The notes: generated by a model not told the origin, from the letters alone. DNA of 64,000 nt from Hymenobacter latericoloratus (GCF_014199535.1 NZ_JACHNV010000003.1:745289-809288); one strand, 5' to 3'. Positions 33,248 to 42,003 are shown, counted from the stretch's first letter. A program made the numbers and translations.

Positions 33248-35320
33248 TTACATAGCCGCCCGCGGAATGACGGTACCGAGCAAACTGGCCAGCTGGTTAT
33301 CCATCTGCTTGAGCAGGCGAATGTTGGTCAGGTGCTCGTCGAGGGCGGCCTCGTCCATGGGGCGGCGCAGGGCCTCCATGTGCTCGGCCAGGGCACGCTC
33401 CACATTCACTTTATTGAAGCGCAGAATGGCGTTGTCGCAGGCGGTTTGGAGCAAATCCAGCTCCCGGGGTACGTAAATCTGGTGGGTTGTCCAGTTGGGG
33501 CTCAGTTCATATTTCTCGGTAGCCAACTCTGCCACCAGGGCCCGAATATCAGAGCGGCCGTGCTGGATGAGGGTGCGTACCTCGGGCCAGCGGCCCTGGT
33601 TCATTTCCTCCTGGCACAGGTGAAGCAAATCGGCATAAACACCCGTTTTGAAGGGCGTATCCAGCTGCTGCAGCAGGTATTGGGCCACACTGATGTCGGG
33701 GGCCAGGGGCTGGGGCGAGTACAGCAGCAACAGGCGCACAATTTCCCGCTCGCACTGCTCCAGCACGTCGGGCACGGGCTCCAGGTCTTCCTTGGTAATG
33801 GTCAGCAGGTCGCCGCCACCGCCCATCAGGTCCTCGGGCGAGGCCCCATACATCAAGGCTTCTGCTTCCTCCTCGGGGCTCATGGGCCTTGGGGCCGCAT
33901 TGGGCGTAGTCTGAGGGGAGTGAGCCTTCTGTTGCCCACCAGCCCCTACCCCACTACTGCTGCCCGAAGCCCCGCCGGCCGCCTTGCCCGAGGCGTTGCG
34001 CACCAGCTTGTTGTACTCCGAAATCAGGACCTGCTCATCAATGCTGAAGGCCTGGGAGGTTTGCTGCAGAAACACCTGCCGCTTAATCGGGTCGGGTACT
34101 TTGCTGATGCTCTGCAGCACTTCCCGGATGGCCTCGGCCTTCTTCACCGGGTCCTGGGCAGCCTCGCGGCTTACCAGGTCGGTTTTAAACTGAATGAAGT
34201 CCTGGCTGGCGTTTTCGAGGTGGTCTTTGAAACGCTGGTCACCGACTTTGCGGATGTAGCTGTCCGGGTCGTCGCCGTCGGGGAACAGCACCACGCGCAC
34301 GTTCAGGCCGCCTTCCAGCAGCATATCAATCCCCCGCAGCGAAGCCCGGATACCGGCCGCGTCGCCGTCGTAGAGCACCGTAACGTTGTCGGTGTAGCGC
34401 TTAATAAGGCGGATCTGCCCATCCGTAAGCGAGGTTCCCGACGAGGCTACCACGTTTTTAATGCCGCCCTGGTGCAAGCTCAGCACGTCGAGGTAGCCTT
34501 CTACCAAGTAGCACAGCTCCTCCGTGCGGATGGCCTGCCGACCCTGGTACAGCCCGTAGAGCACATCGGACTTGTGGTAGATTTCCGACTCCGGCGAGTT
34601 GAGGTACTTGGCCGTTTTGTCGTTGGGCTTGAGCGTACGCGCCCCGAAGCCGATGACGCGACCTGACACATTGTGAATCGGGAACATCACGCGGCCCCGG
34701 AAACGGTCGTAGCGCCGGCCGGTGTCCTGGCCCTGGTCGTCTTCCTTCGTGATGACGAGGCCGGTTTTCTCCAGGTATTTGCGCTCGAAGCCCGCCGCCG
34801 TGGCCGATTTCAGCAGGTCATCCCACTGGTCGAGGGAGTAGCCGAGCTCGAAGGTTTTGATGGTCGTCTGGTTGAGGCCGCGCTGGCGCAGGTAGCTCAA
34901 CCCGATGCCCTGGCCCTCATCGGTGTTCAGCAGCAGGCGGTGGTAGTGGTCCTTGGCCCAGCTGGAAACAATGTACTGAGAGTCCTTTTCGTTTTGGGCC
35001 AGCTGCTGCTCGGGCGTCTTTTCTTCCTCCTCAACATCAATCCCGTACTTCTTGGCCAGGTACTTCAGGGCCTCCACGTAGCTGGTGCCCTCAATGTCCA
35101 TGATAAACTGGACTACCCCGCCAGCCTTGCCGCACCCGAAGCACTTGTACAGCCCTTTGGCCGGCGCCACCGAAAAACTCGGCGACTTCTCGTGGTGAAA
35201 TGGACAGCAGGCCCACATATTCTGGCCCTTGCGCTTCAGCGACACAAAGTCGCCGACTACCTCCACAATATCGGCGTGGTGGATGATCTGATCAACGGTT
35301 TCTTTCGGGATGCGGGCCAT
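33248..35320 (-). CDS. dnaG: DNA primase
   Basis: Makes RNA primers for replication. The ATG at 35320 gives MARIPKETVDQIIHHADIVE, typical of DnaG. In the 690-residue protein the CHC2 zinc-binding domain is at the N-terminus (ACCPFHHEKSPSFSV, YKCFGCGKAGG). The catalytic core includes YLKKTG-type and MFPIHNVSGRVIGFGAR motifs. The TOPRIM domain shows LVEGYLDVLSLHQ and VLYDGDAAGIRA, and a roughly 250-residue C-terminal region probably contacts the helicase. A Gly/Ser-rich linker (about residues 455-480) separates the two. A TACCTTTG box is 9 bases upstream. Confidence 0.97.
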   Translation of the reverse strand: MARIPKETVDQIIHHADIVEVVGDFVSLKRKGQNMWACCPFHHEKSPSFSVAPAKGLYKCFGCGKAGGVVQFIMDIEGTSYVEALKYLAKKYGIDVEEEEKTPEQQLAQNEKDSQYIVSSWAKDHYHRLLLNTDEGQGIGLSYLRQRGLNQTTIKTFELGYSLDQWDDLLKSATAAGFERKYLEKTGLVITKEDDQGQDTGRRYDRFRGRVMFPIHNVSGRVIGFGARTLKPNDKTAKYLNSPESEIYHKSDVLYGLYQGRQAIRTEELCYLVEGYLDVLSLHQGGIKNVVASSGTSLTDGQIRLIKRYTDNVTVLYDGDAAGIRASLRGIDMLLEGGLNVRVVLFPDGDDPDSYIRKVGDQRFKDHLENASQDFIQFKTDLVSREAAQDPVKKAEAIREVLQSISKVPDPIKRQVFLQQTSQAFSIDEQVLISEYNKLVRNASGKAAGGASGSSSGVGAGGQQKAHSPQTTPNAAPRPMSPEEEAEALMYGASPEDLMGGGGDLLTITKEDLEPVPDVLEQCEREIVRLLLLYSPQPLAPDISVAQYLLQQLDTPFKTGVYADLLHLCQEEMNQGRWPEVRTLIQHGRSDIRALVAELATEKYELSPNWTTHQIYVPRELDLLQTACDNAILRFNKVNVERALAEHMEALRRPMDEAALDEHLTNIRLLKQMDNQLASLLGTVIPRAAM

Positions 35321-35328
35321 ACTACCCG

Positions 35329-35336
35329 CAAAGGTA
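35329..35336 (-). promoter_or_regulatory. candidate -7 promoter box of dnaG
   Basis: CAAAGGTA on the plus strand reads TACCTTTG toward dnaG, very close to the start, which would imply a short or leaderless transcript. Confidence 0.45.
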
Positions 35337-35545
35337 GGCAGGAAGTAGCGCCAAACCGGGTGAACTTCTTGCCGCCGGCGGCCATCGGCCAGTGCTACCA
35401 CGCAGGTAAGCGGCCTGAAGAGGAGCCCGAAGTGCCGGTTGCGCTAGCCCTGAAATCAGCTATTTTTTATTTGCTCCAGAAAATTTGACGCTCAGCCTGC
35501 GGTGGCTAAGACTGAGTAGGCCAACTTCCGCCCCAGTTTCCGGGT

Positions 35546-35553
35546 TATCTTTG
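35546..35553 (+). promoter_or_regulatory. candidate -7 promoter box of the Mrp gene
   Basis: TATCTTTG is an exact TAnnTTTG match 35 bases before the ATG at 35588. No clear -33 element was found. Confidence 0.5.
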
Positions 35554-35587
35554 CGTTTTGCATTTGCACTTTCTTCCCCCGACTATA

Positions 35588-36691
35588 ATGGCAACTATAA
35601 CCAAAGAAGCCGTCCTGAAGGCCCTGAGCTACGTGGAGGAGCCCGACCTGGGCAAGGACCTCGTGACCCTGAACATGATTGAGGACGTGGCCATTGAGGG
35701 CCGCCGCGTGTCGTTTACGGTGGTGCTCACTACCCCCGCCTGCCCCCTCAAACAGCTCATCCATGATGCCTGTGAGCGGGCCATTCATACGATGGTGGAT
35801 TCGGAGGCGGAGGTGGTCATTGTAATGACCTCGCGCGTGACCACCATGCGCCAGAACCAGGATGTGCTGCCCGGCGTGAAAAACATCATTGCCATTGCCT
35901 CGGGCAAGGGCGGCGTGGGCAAAAGCACCGTGACGGCCAACCTGGCCATTGCCCTGGCTAAAACCGGCGCCAAAGTCGGCCTCGTGGATGCCGATATTTC
36001 CGGCCCCAGCATGCCGTTGATGTTCGGGGTGGAAGATGCCCGTCCCCACGTGTACCGGAACGAGCAGGGCCGCAACCTGATTCAGCCGGTAGAGGCCCAC
36101 GGCGTGAAGCTGATGAGCATCGGTTTCCTGGCTCCGGCCGAGTCGGCTATTGTGTGGCGCGGCCCCATGGCCTCTTCGGCGCTCAAGCAGTTCATCACGG
36201 AAGTGGAGTGGGGCGGGCTGGACTACCTGCTCCTCGACATGCCTCCCGGCACCTCCGACATCCACCTGACCATGGTGCAGACGGTGCCCGTAACCGGCTC
36301 CCTCATCGTGACTACGCCCCAGAAAGTAGCCCTGGCCGACGCTGAGAAGGGCCTGCAGATGTTCCGCCTACCCCAGATTAACGTGCCGGTGCTGGGCATC
36401 GTGGAGAACATGGCTTGGTTTACTCCCGCCGAGCTACCCGAAAACAAGTACTTCATCTTTGGTGAAGGCGGCGGCCAGCAACTGGCCGATAAACATCAGG
36501 TGCCGCTGCTGGGCCACATTCCGCTGGTGCAGAGCATCCGCGAAAACGGCGACCAGGGCACGCCCGCCATCCTGCAGGAAGGCTCGCCGGCCGCAGCCGT
36601 GTTCGAGCAGCTGGCCGAGGACTTGGCCCGCCAGGTTTCCATCCGCAACGCCGTGGCGCCCCGCACCAACGTGGTGCAGATGAACTCGTAG
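35588..36691 (+). CDS. Mrp/NBP35 family ATP-binding Fe-S carrier protein
   Basis: A P-loop ATPase of 367 residues involved in Fe-S cluster delivery. The N-terminal MIP18/DUF59 domain (about residues 5-85) shows LSYVEEPDLGKDLVTLNMI and TTPACPLK. The ParA/MinD-like domain has the deviant Walker A GKGGVGKSTVTANLA, VDADISGPSMPLMFG, DYLLLDMPPGTSD and TTPQKVALADAEKGLQMF. The CxxC found in many homologues near the C-terminus is absent (AWFTPAELPENKYFIFG). A NifU-type scaffold gene lies 220 bases downstream, which fits an Fe-S role. Confidence 0.94.
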   Translation: MATITKEAVLKALSYVEEPDLGKDLVTLNMIEDVAIEGRRVSFTVVLTTPACPLKQLIHDACERAIHTMVDSEAEVVIVMTSRVTTMRQNQDVLPGVKNIIAIASGKGGVGKSTVTANLAIALAKTGAKVGLVDADISGPSMPLMFGVEDARPHVYRNEQGRNLIQPVEAHGVKLMSIGFLAPAESAIVWRGPMASSALKQFITEVEWGGLDYLLLDMPPGTSDIHLTMVQTVPVTGSLIVTTPQKVALADAEKGLQMFRLPQINVPVLGIVENMAWFTPAELPENKYFIFGEGGGQQLADKHQVPLLGHIPLVQSIRENGDQGTPAILQEGSPAAAVFEQLAEDLARQVSIRNAVAPRTNVVQMNS

Positions 36692-36705
36692 GCAGCGCTG
36701 TCTTT

Positions 36706-36913
36706 TAATCACAGATTAACGCTGATTTCTTTCATTGCGCTGATTTCCGGGCTGTGCAATCGGCCCGGCGAACTTCTGACCCGCCCGGCGGGTTGATTTC
36801 CTGAACGGCAAAAGCCGTATCTTTGTCCATCTTTTCCCGCTGAGCTGCCGGGCCGCCGACTTCTTTTTGAAATCAGTGTAGTCCGAAAAATCAGCGTTAA
36901 TCTGCGATTCATG
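36706..36913. repeat. inverted repeat of the CAGATTAACGCTGATTT family
   Basis: Left arm 36706-36747 and right arm 36869-36913 carry the same AATCNCAGATTAACGCTGATTT sequence in opposite orientation, enclosing 120 bases. The outer end of the right arm includes the ATG of the NifU-like gene. Related repeats (CACAGATTAACGCAGATT) are common between genes in Bacteroidota. Confidence 0.8.
36793..36825 (+). promoter_or_regulatory. candidate promoter of the NifU-like gene inside the repeat
   Basis: A TTG at 36793-36795 and TATCTTTG at 36818-36825 are 22 bases apart. They lie in the core between the two repeat arms, 85 bases before the start. Confidence 0.45.
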
Positions 36914-37246
36914 ACGCATTCCGCCGCCGTAGAACACCATCCGCTCCTGCCCCGCATCGAGCAGGCCCTGGACACCATCCGGCCCTACCTCGCCGCCGAC
37001 GGAGGCAATGTGCGCGTGCTGGACATCACCGAAGACATGGTGCTGCAGCTGGAGCTGCTGGGCGCCTGCGGCACCTGCCCCATGTCGCCGATGACGCTGA
37101 AAGCCGGCGTGGAAGAGTCGGTGAAGAAAGCAGTACCGGAAATCCGGTCCGTGGAGGCCATCAACGTGACGCCCATGGGCGAGCAGCCCGCCGGCCAGAC
37201 TGGCCGTCCCGTGCAGCCTAACCCGGTGCCCACCCCGCAGTTTTAG
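36911..37246 (+). CDS. NifU C-terminal-type Fe-S scaffold protein
   Basis: A 111-residue protein of the NifU-like (NFU) family that binds and passes on Fe-S clusters. The domain covers about residues 10-85 and shows IRPYLAADGGNVRVLDI and the cluster-binding CxxC in LLGACGTCPMSPMTLK, then VPEIRSVEAINV. The last 20 residues are a Pro/Gln-rich tail. It follows the Mrp-family carrier on the same strand and ends before a terminator. Confidence 0.93.
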   Translation: MTHSAAVEHHPLLPRIEQALDTIRPYLAADGGNVRVLDITEDMVLQLELLGACGTCPMSPMTLKAGVEESVKKAVPEIRSVEAINVTPMGEQPAGQTGRPVQPNPVPTPQF

Positions 37247-37263
37247 ATTTCTGAAGTTTATAC

Positions 37264-37310
37264 AGCAGCGCCCCGCTCCTGCCGGTTTTCCGGTGGGGGC
37301 GGGGCGCTGT
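37264..37310 (+). terminator. terminator of the NifU-like gene
   Basis: CAGCGCCCCGC and its complement GCGGGGCGCTG enclose a loop, 20 bases past the stop, followed by GGTTTT. Confidence 0.75.
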
Positions 37311-37339
37311 GGTTTTGAGGAGGAGAGGCTGCTAATTCT

Positions 37340-37840
37340 TCACTCCGACTTTCTTCTGTTTTTCAGTTCCTGAATATCGGCTAAATCCTTGGGACGGGCG
37401 CTGGTGGCTTTATCAACCAACAAATCCTGATACCCAATGAAGGCAATTTCAATCCCGGACAACTGTACGACTTCTCTGGCTGCAAAAGCAGCTGCGAATC
37501 TTAATGAAGCCTTAAGCTTGGGCAAAAGGTCCAGGGTGAAATCGTCCAGCTCATATTTGAAAAAAGACTGTTTCGGAGCAGGCTGCTTTTCATTTCTGAA
37601 GCTTGTCACCTCCTGCCCAAGCTCCTCTAACGCATCCAACAAATTGAAATAGTTTTGGTACGACGGATTGTACCAGAAATCCAAATCCGGCTTATCGGCA
37701 ATAGCTCCGGAAGAAACAGTAGAGTAGCGAAAATAGCCGTGTAGTGCCACTGCTGTTCCGCCAACAATCATGTACTCCACTGAGTGCTTATTCAAGGTTT
37801 GGCAGATGCGTTTGATGCTGTCAAGCAAACTATTTTCCAT
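37340..37840 (-). CDS. nucleotidyltransferase-fold protein (AbiEii/DUF6036-like)
   Basis: The 166-residue protein has the minimal nucleotidyltransferase core: YMIVGGTAVALHG near residue 23, the DxD metal site in KPDLDFWYN near residue 52, and FTLDLLPKL. The C-terminus DLLVDKATSARPKDLADIQE matches the KDLxDI motif shared by AbiEii/MenT-like and DUF6036 proteins. Some members are toxins that modify tRNA. The start ATG lies inside the last codons of a 54-residue upstream gene, so the two form a tight cassette. Base composition is richer in A and T than the surroundings, which suggests acquisition. Toxin activity is inferred, not shown. Confidence 0.75.
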   Translation of the reverse strand: MENSLLDSIKRICQTLNKHSVEYMIVGGTAVALHGYFRYSTVSSGAIADKPDLDFWYNPSYQNYFNLLDALEELGQEVTSFRNEKQPAPKQSFFKYELDDFTLDLLPKLKASLRFAAAFAAREVVQLSGIEIAFIGYQDLLVDKATSARPKDLADIQELKNRRKSE

Positions 37841-37994
37841 CAGCAGCGGCCGGCTTTACAGCCTGAATGCTACCCCTCATTAACGTTAACAACTCCTCGA
37901 ACTGAGTTTGCTTTTCGTTTTTTGAAGGGTGCGGCCCTGCTTTAGCTTCAGACTTCAATGCGGTGAAGCTGGTATGTCGGGTTAGTTTAGCCAT
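37830..37994 (-). CDS. small protein upstream of the nucleotidyltransferase, candidate antitoxin
   Basis: A 54-residue frame starting with ATG 37994 (MAKLTRHTSFTALKSEAK) and ending with TAG at 37830-37832. Its end overlaps the nucleotidyltransferase start by 11 bases (ATGGAAAATAG). It is basic at the N-terminus, with a short predicted helix (FEELLTLMRGSIQAV). It has no recognised domain. The tight overlap with a nucleotidyltransferase gene is the arrangement expected of a toxin-antitoxin pair with the small gene first. Confidence 0.6.
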   Translation of the reverse strand: MAKLTRHTSFTALKSEAKAGPHPSKNEKQTQFEELLTLMRGSIQAVKPAAADGK

Positions 37995-38181
37995 GACTGA
38001 AAGCAGAGTTTAGCGCTGCTTATGAGTTTCACCAAAGTAACGGCAATACGCAGACTTCTGTTCACGATGGTTGGTGGTTGCTATAACAGCCAGCGCTCAA
38101 AATCAGTAGTTTGCTTCTAAAGATACCAACTGCCCGTTATTCCTGCTTTCTACGCCTCGGCACTCATTCCTCCTACCCCGC

Positions 38182-38189
38182 TACCTTTG
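38182..38189 (+). promoter_or_regulatory. candidate -7 promoter box of fahA
   Basis: TACCTTTG, an exact TAnnTTTG match, lies 28 bases before the ATG at 38217. Confidence 0.5.
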
Positions 38190-38216
38190 CCGCAACCATC
38201 CACTACCCTACCCCCT

Positions 38217-39500
38217 ATGGCTAACCCCAACGACCCGAGCCTGCATTCCTGGATTGATATTGCCCCCGGCAGCGACTTTCCCATTCAAAACCTGCCCTTT
38301 GGGGTGTTTGAAACCGAGCAGCGCGGGCCGCGCCTGGGCGTAGCCATCGGCGAGTACGTGCTGGATTTGTACGCCGTGGCGCAGCTGGGTTTCTTCCAGG
38401 ACCTGGAGCTGGGACCCAAAATGCCAAAGATTTTCCGCCGCCGCAGCCTCAACCAGTTTATTGCCCTGGGCCGGCCGGCCTGGCGGGCGGTGCGCCAGCG
38501 CGTCTCGGAGCTGCTGCGCCACGACAACGACGCCCTGCGCTCCGACGAGGTGATGCGTGAGTGCCTGCTGCGCCAGAGCGAGGTGCGGATGCTGCGCCCC
38601 GTAAAGCCCCACAACTACACCGATTTTTACAGCAGCATCGAGCACGCCACCAACGTGGGCATGATGTTCCGCGACCCGGCCAACGCCCTGCTGCCCAACT
38701 GGCGCCACATCCCCATTGGCTACCACGGCCGGGCCTCCTCCATTGTGGTGAGCGGCACCGATATCCGTCGGCCCAACGGGCAGCGCAAGGCCCCCGACGC
38801 GGCCGCTCCTACCTTTGGCCCCTCCCAGCAGCTGGATTTTGAGCTGGAAATGGCCTTTGTGGTGGGCCGCGGCACCCAGCTCGGCGACACCGTGCCGGTG
38901 CAGAACGCCGAGGACTATATCTTCGGGCTGGTGCTGTTCAACGACTGGAGCGCCCGCGACATTCAGAGCTGGGAGTACGTGCCGCTGGGGCCGTTCCTGG
39001 GCAAGAGCTTCGGCAGCAGCGTGTCGCCGTGGGTGGTTACCCTCGATGCCCTGGAGCCCTTCCGGGTGGCCGGGCCGGTGCAGGAACCCGAGCCCCTGCT
39101 TTACCTGCGCCAGCTCGATCAGCACAACTTCGACATCAACCTGGAGGTAGCCATTCAGCCCGAAGCCGGCCCGGAAACCACCGTGTCGCGCTCCAACTTC
39201 GGGCTGATGTACTGGAGCATGGCCCAGCAGCTGGCCCACCACGCCTCCAACGGTTGCAATCTGCAGGTCGGCGACTTGTACGCTTCGGGTACCATTTCAG
39301 GCCCTACCCCCGACTCGCTGGGCTCTATGCTGGAGCTGGCCTGGCGCGGCACCCGCCCCCTACCCCTCTCCGATGGCTCGGAGCGCAAGTTTCTGCTCGA
39401 TGGCGACCGGGTGACCATGCGCGGCTACTGCGAGCGGGACGGGTTGCGGATTGGCTTTGGCGAGGTCACCGGGAAGGTGCTGCCGGCTGCTCAGCTCTAG
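38217..39500 (+). CDS. fahA: fumarylacetoacetase
   Basis: Splits fumarylacetoacetate to fumarate and acetoacetate, the last step of tyrosine breakdown. The ATG at 38217 (MANPNDPSLHSWIDI) is preferred to an upstream TTG. The 427-residue protein has the FAH N-terminal domain (IQNLPFGVFETE) and the catalytic domain with YTDFYSSIEHATNVG, IGYHGRASSIVVSGT, DFELEMAFVVG (metal-binding acidic residues), NDWSARDIQSWEYVPLGPFL and GDLYASGTISGP. It stands alone and is followed by a dispersed repeat and a terminator. Acetoacetate is also the product of the HMG-CoA lyase at 2-3 kb. Confidence 0.97.
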   Translation: MANPNDPSLHSWIDIAPGSDFPIQNLPFGVFETEQRGPRLGVAIGEYVLDLYAVAQLGFFQDLELGPKMPKIFRRRSLNQFIALGRPAWRAVRQRVSELLRHDNDALRSDEVMRECLLRQSEVRMLRPVKPHNYTDFYSSIEHATNVGMMFRDPANALLPNWRHIPIGYHGRASSIVVSGTDIRRPNGQRKAPDAAAPTFGPSQQLDFELEMAFVVGRGTQLGDTVPVQNAEDYIFGLVLFNDWSARDIQSWEYVPLGPFLGKSFGSSVSPWVVTLDALEPFRVAGPVQEPEPLLYLRQLDQHNFDINLEVAIQPEAGPETTVSRSNFGLMYWSMAQQLAHHASNGCNLQVGDLYASGTISGPTPDSLGSMLELAWRGTRPLPLSDGSERKFLLDGDRVTMRGYCERDGLRIGFGEVTGKVLPAAQL

Positions 39501-39546
39501 CGAAGGTTCCCGCAGAGGGCGCAGAGGTTTTCGCAGAGGAACGCAG
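39501..39546. repeat. GCAGAGG-type dispersed repeat, copy 1
   Basis: AAGGTTCCCGCAGAGG followed by further CGCAGAGG units spaced about 9-12 bases. It starts immediately after the fahA stop. A second copy in the same orientation is at 42004-42055. Confidence 0.75.
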
Positions 39547-39559
39547 TGTTCTGACAAAC

Positions 39560-39592
39560 AAAAACGCCGACCCGATAAAGGTCGGCGTTTTT
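39560..39592. terminator. bidirectional terminator
   Basis: AAAAACGCCGACC pairs with GGTCGGCGTTTTT between the convergent fahA and acs genes. Confidence 0.85.
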
Positions 39593-39611
39593 GCGTCAAG
39601 AACCTTTTGAC

Positions 39612-41525
39612 CTACTTCCGGCCGCTGATAATTTCATCGACTACCAGCGGGTCAAGCAGGGTCGTCGTGTCACCGAGGTTGCTGGTGTCGCCCTCGGCTA
39701 CTTTGCGCAGGATGCGGCGCATGATTTTGCCGGAGCGGGTTTTCGGCAGGCCTGAGACAATCTGAATCTTGTCGGGCTTGGCAATTTTGCCGATTTCGGC
39801 CACTACAGTTTCAATGATGCTGGCCTCGATGTGCTGGCGGTCGGCCTCCCGGTCGGGCACACCTTCGGGGCAGATGACGTAGGCGTAGATGCCCTGCCCC
39901 TTCACGTCGTGGGGGTAGCCCACCACCGCCGACTCCACCACGTGAGAGTTCTGGTTGATGGCGTTTTCGATTTCGGCCGTGCCGAAGCGGTGGCCCGATA
40001 CGTTAATCACGTCATCGACGCGGCCGATGATGCGGTAGAGGCCGTTTTCGTCGCGGCGGGCCCCGTCGCCGGTAAAGTAGTAGCCGGGGTACGGGGCAAA
40101 ATAGGTTTGCCGGGCCCGCTCATGGTCGCCGTAAGTCGTCCGGATGATGCCGGGCCAGGCCTGCTTGATGGCCAGGTAGCCTTCCTGGTCGTTGCCTTCT
40201 ATTTCGGAGCCATCCTGGTTGAGCAGCACGGGGTGCACGCCGGGCAGGGGCAGGCCGGCGCGGGCCGGTACCGAGGGCGTAATGCCGGCCAGGGCCGAAA
40301 TCATGATGCCGCCGGTTTCCGTCTGCCACCAGGTATCCACCACCGGGCACCGCTCCTTGCCCACGTGGGTGTGGTACCAGTGCCAGGCCTCCTCATTAAT
40401 GGGCTCCCCTACCGAGCCCAGCACCCGCAGGGAGTCAAGGGAGTAGCTCAGCACGTGGTCCAGGGGCGCGGCCATCAGGCTGCGGATGGCCGTGGGCGCG
40501 GTGTAGAAAATAGTAACCGAGTGCTTGTCAATTACCTCCCAGAAGCGGCCGGGGCTGGGGTAGGTGGGTACGCCCTCGAACATGAGGGAGGTGGAGCCGG
40601 CCAGCAGGGGCCCGTAGAGTAGGTAGCTGTGGCCCGTCACCCAGCCAATATCGGCGGTGCACCAGTACACGTCGTTTTCCTCCACCTGAAACACGTTGCG
40701 GAAGGTGTAGTCGGCCCACACCATGTAGCCGGCAGTGGTGTGCACTACCCCCTTGGGCTTGCCCGTGCTGCCCGAGGTATAGAGGATGAACAGCGGGTCT
40801 TCGGCGTCCATTTCCTCGGCCGGACAGGTCTTGGCTACCCCCTCGGCTTCCTCATGATACCAGACGTCGCGGCCTTCCTGCATGTGCACGGGCCAGCCCA
40901 GGTGCTCGGTTACAATCACGCGGCGCACCGAGGGGCAGCTGTCCAGGGCCTCGTCCACCACGCGCTTTACCGGAATCTGCTTGGCGCCGCGGTTCAGGCC
41001 GTCCGACGTCAGCACCACGCTGGCCTGGGCGTCGTTCACCCGGTCGGCAATGGCCGTGGCCGAGAAGCCGGCGAAGATAACCGAGTGCACGGCCCCGATG
41101 CGGGCGCAGGCCAGCACGGCAATGGCCAGCTGCGGAATCATGGGCATGTAGATGCACACCCGGTCGCCCTTCTCTACCCCGTTGTTGTGCAGCACGTTGG
41201 CAAACTGGCACACCTGCTGGTGCAGCTCGCGGTAGGTCAGGCGCAGGTGGCGGGTGTGCGGGTCGTTGGGCTCGAAGATGAGGGCCAGCTTGTTGCCGCG
41301 GGTAGCCAGGTGGCGGTCCAGGCAGTTTTCCGTGATGTTGAGGCGGGCACCCCGGAACCACTCGTTGCGGCCGGCCGGCATGTCGGAGCTAAGCACTTGG
41401 TCCCACTTGCGGCGCCAGGTAAAGGGCTCGGCCACCGAGGCCCAGAACTCTTCGGGATGATTGATGCTGAGGTGGTAGGCCTCGTGGTATTCTGCCAGGG
41501 AGCGGATGCGGGCGTGTTCGGGCAT
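39612..41525 (-). CDS. acs: acetate--CoA ligase (acetyl-CoA synthetase)
   Basis: Activates acetate to acetyl-CoA through an acetyl-adenylate. The 637-residue protein is full length and shows the AMP-binding P-loop FILYTSGSTGKPKGVVHTT, DVYWCTADIGWVTGHSY, VVDTWWQTETGGIMIS, YYFTGDGARRDENG and, near the end, the regulatory lysine motif PKTRSGKIMRR that is acetylated in many Acs enzymes. It is the last gene of a leftward run with a response regulator 70 bases upstream and a symporter-kinase before that. This is the order expected of an acetate-responsive locus. Confidence 0.97.
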   Translation of the reverse strand: MPEHARIRSLAEYHEAYHLSINHPEEFWASVAEPFTWRRKWDQVLSSDMPAGRNEWFRGARLNITENCLDRHLATRGNKLALIFEPNDPHTRHLRLTYRELHQQVCQFANVLHNNGVEKGDRVCIYMPMIPQLAIAVLACARIGAVHSVIFAGFSATAIADRVNDAQASVVLTSDGLNRGAKQIPVKRVVDEALDSCPSVRRVIVTEHLGWPVHMQEGRDVWYHEEAEGVAKTCPAEEMDAEDPLFILYTSGSTGKPKGVVHTTAGYMVWADYTFRNVFQVEENDVYWCTADIGWVTGHSYLLYGPLLAGSTSLMFEGVPTYPSPGRFWEVIDKHSVTIFYTAPTAIRSLMAAPLDHVLSYSLDSLRVLGSVGEPINEEAWHWYHTHVGKERCPVVDTWWQTETGGIMISALAGITPSVPARAGLPLPGVHPVLLNQDGSEIEGNDQEGYLAIKQAWPGIIRTTYGDHERARQTYFAPYPGYYFTGDGARRDENGLYRIIGRVDDVINVSGHRFGTAEIENAINQNSHVVESAVVGYPHDVKGQGIYAYVICPEGVPDREADRQHIEASIIETVVAEIGKIAKPDKIQIVSGLPKTRSGKIMRRILRKVAEGDTSNLGDTTTLLDPLVVDEIISGRK

Positions 41526-41595
41526 GGGTGGAGAGATGGTTAGAGTTAGCTGGTTTGCGGTTGGAATGGGGGTAGGCTACCGGGCGGTTGGGCTC

Positions 41596-41976
41596 TCAGG
41601 CGGGGGTAGCCAGCAGCTCTTTTACTTTATCCATGAGCTGGCGGGTACTGAAGGGCTTCGGAATGTACAGATCCGCGCCTACTTCGTAGCCCTTCTGGAT
41701 GTCGGCTTCTTTGCTTTTGGCCGAGAGAAAAATGACGCGGGTACCGGTGCGGTCAGGGCGCTGGCGCAGGTGGCGGCACACCTGGTAGCCGTCCACATCG
41801 GGCATCATCACATCCAGCAGCACCACGTCGAAAGCGGTGCGGTCCACAGCTTCCAGGGCCTCGGTGCCGTTGCGGGCAATGCTGACCTGGTAGCCGTTTT
41901 TGCGCATCAGAAATTCGAGCGACATAACAATGTTGGGCTCGTCATCGACAATGAGAATGTGCGGAGTAGTCGGCAT
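41596..41976 (-). CDS. single-domain (CheY-like) response regulator
   Basis: A 126-residue receiver domain with no output domain. The ATG at 41976 (MPTTPHILIVDDEPNIVM) is the natural start. Acidic pocket VDDE, phospho-acceptor Asp in VVLLDVMMPDVDG, Ser in IFLSAKS and Lys in IPKPFSTRQL are all present. It lies between the symporter-kinase gene and acs on the same strand, so it likely receives phosphate from that kinase. How it affects transcription without a DNA-binding domain is open. Confidence 0.92.
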   Translation of the reverse strand: MPTTPHILIVDDEPNIVMSLEFLMRKNGYQVSIARNGTEALEAVDRTAFDVVLLDVMMPDVDGYQVCRHLRQRPDRTGTRVIFLSAKSKEADIQKGYEVGADLYIPKPFSTRQLMDKVKELLATPA

Positions 41977-42003
41977 GACGGGGTGGTTCAAAAAGAAGTT
42001 CAA

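Noticed and set aside
31034..34666. Long rightward open frames opposite the glycosyltransferase and dnaG genes
   Set aside because: Their products are His/Gln/Gly-rich shadows of the real leftward genes, which carry intact family motifs throughout.
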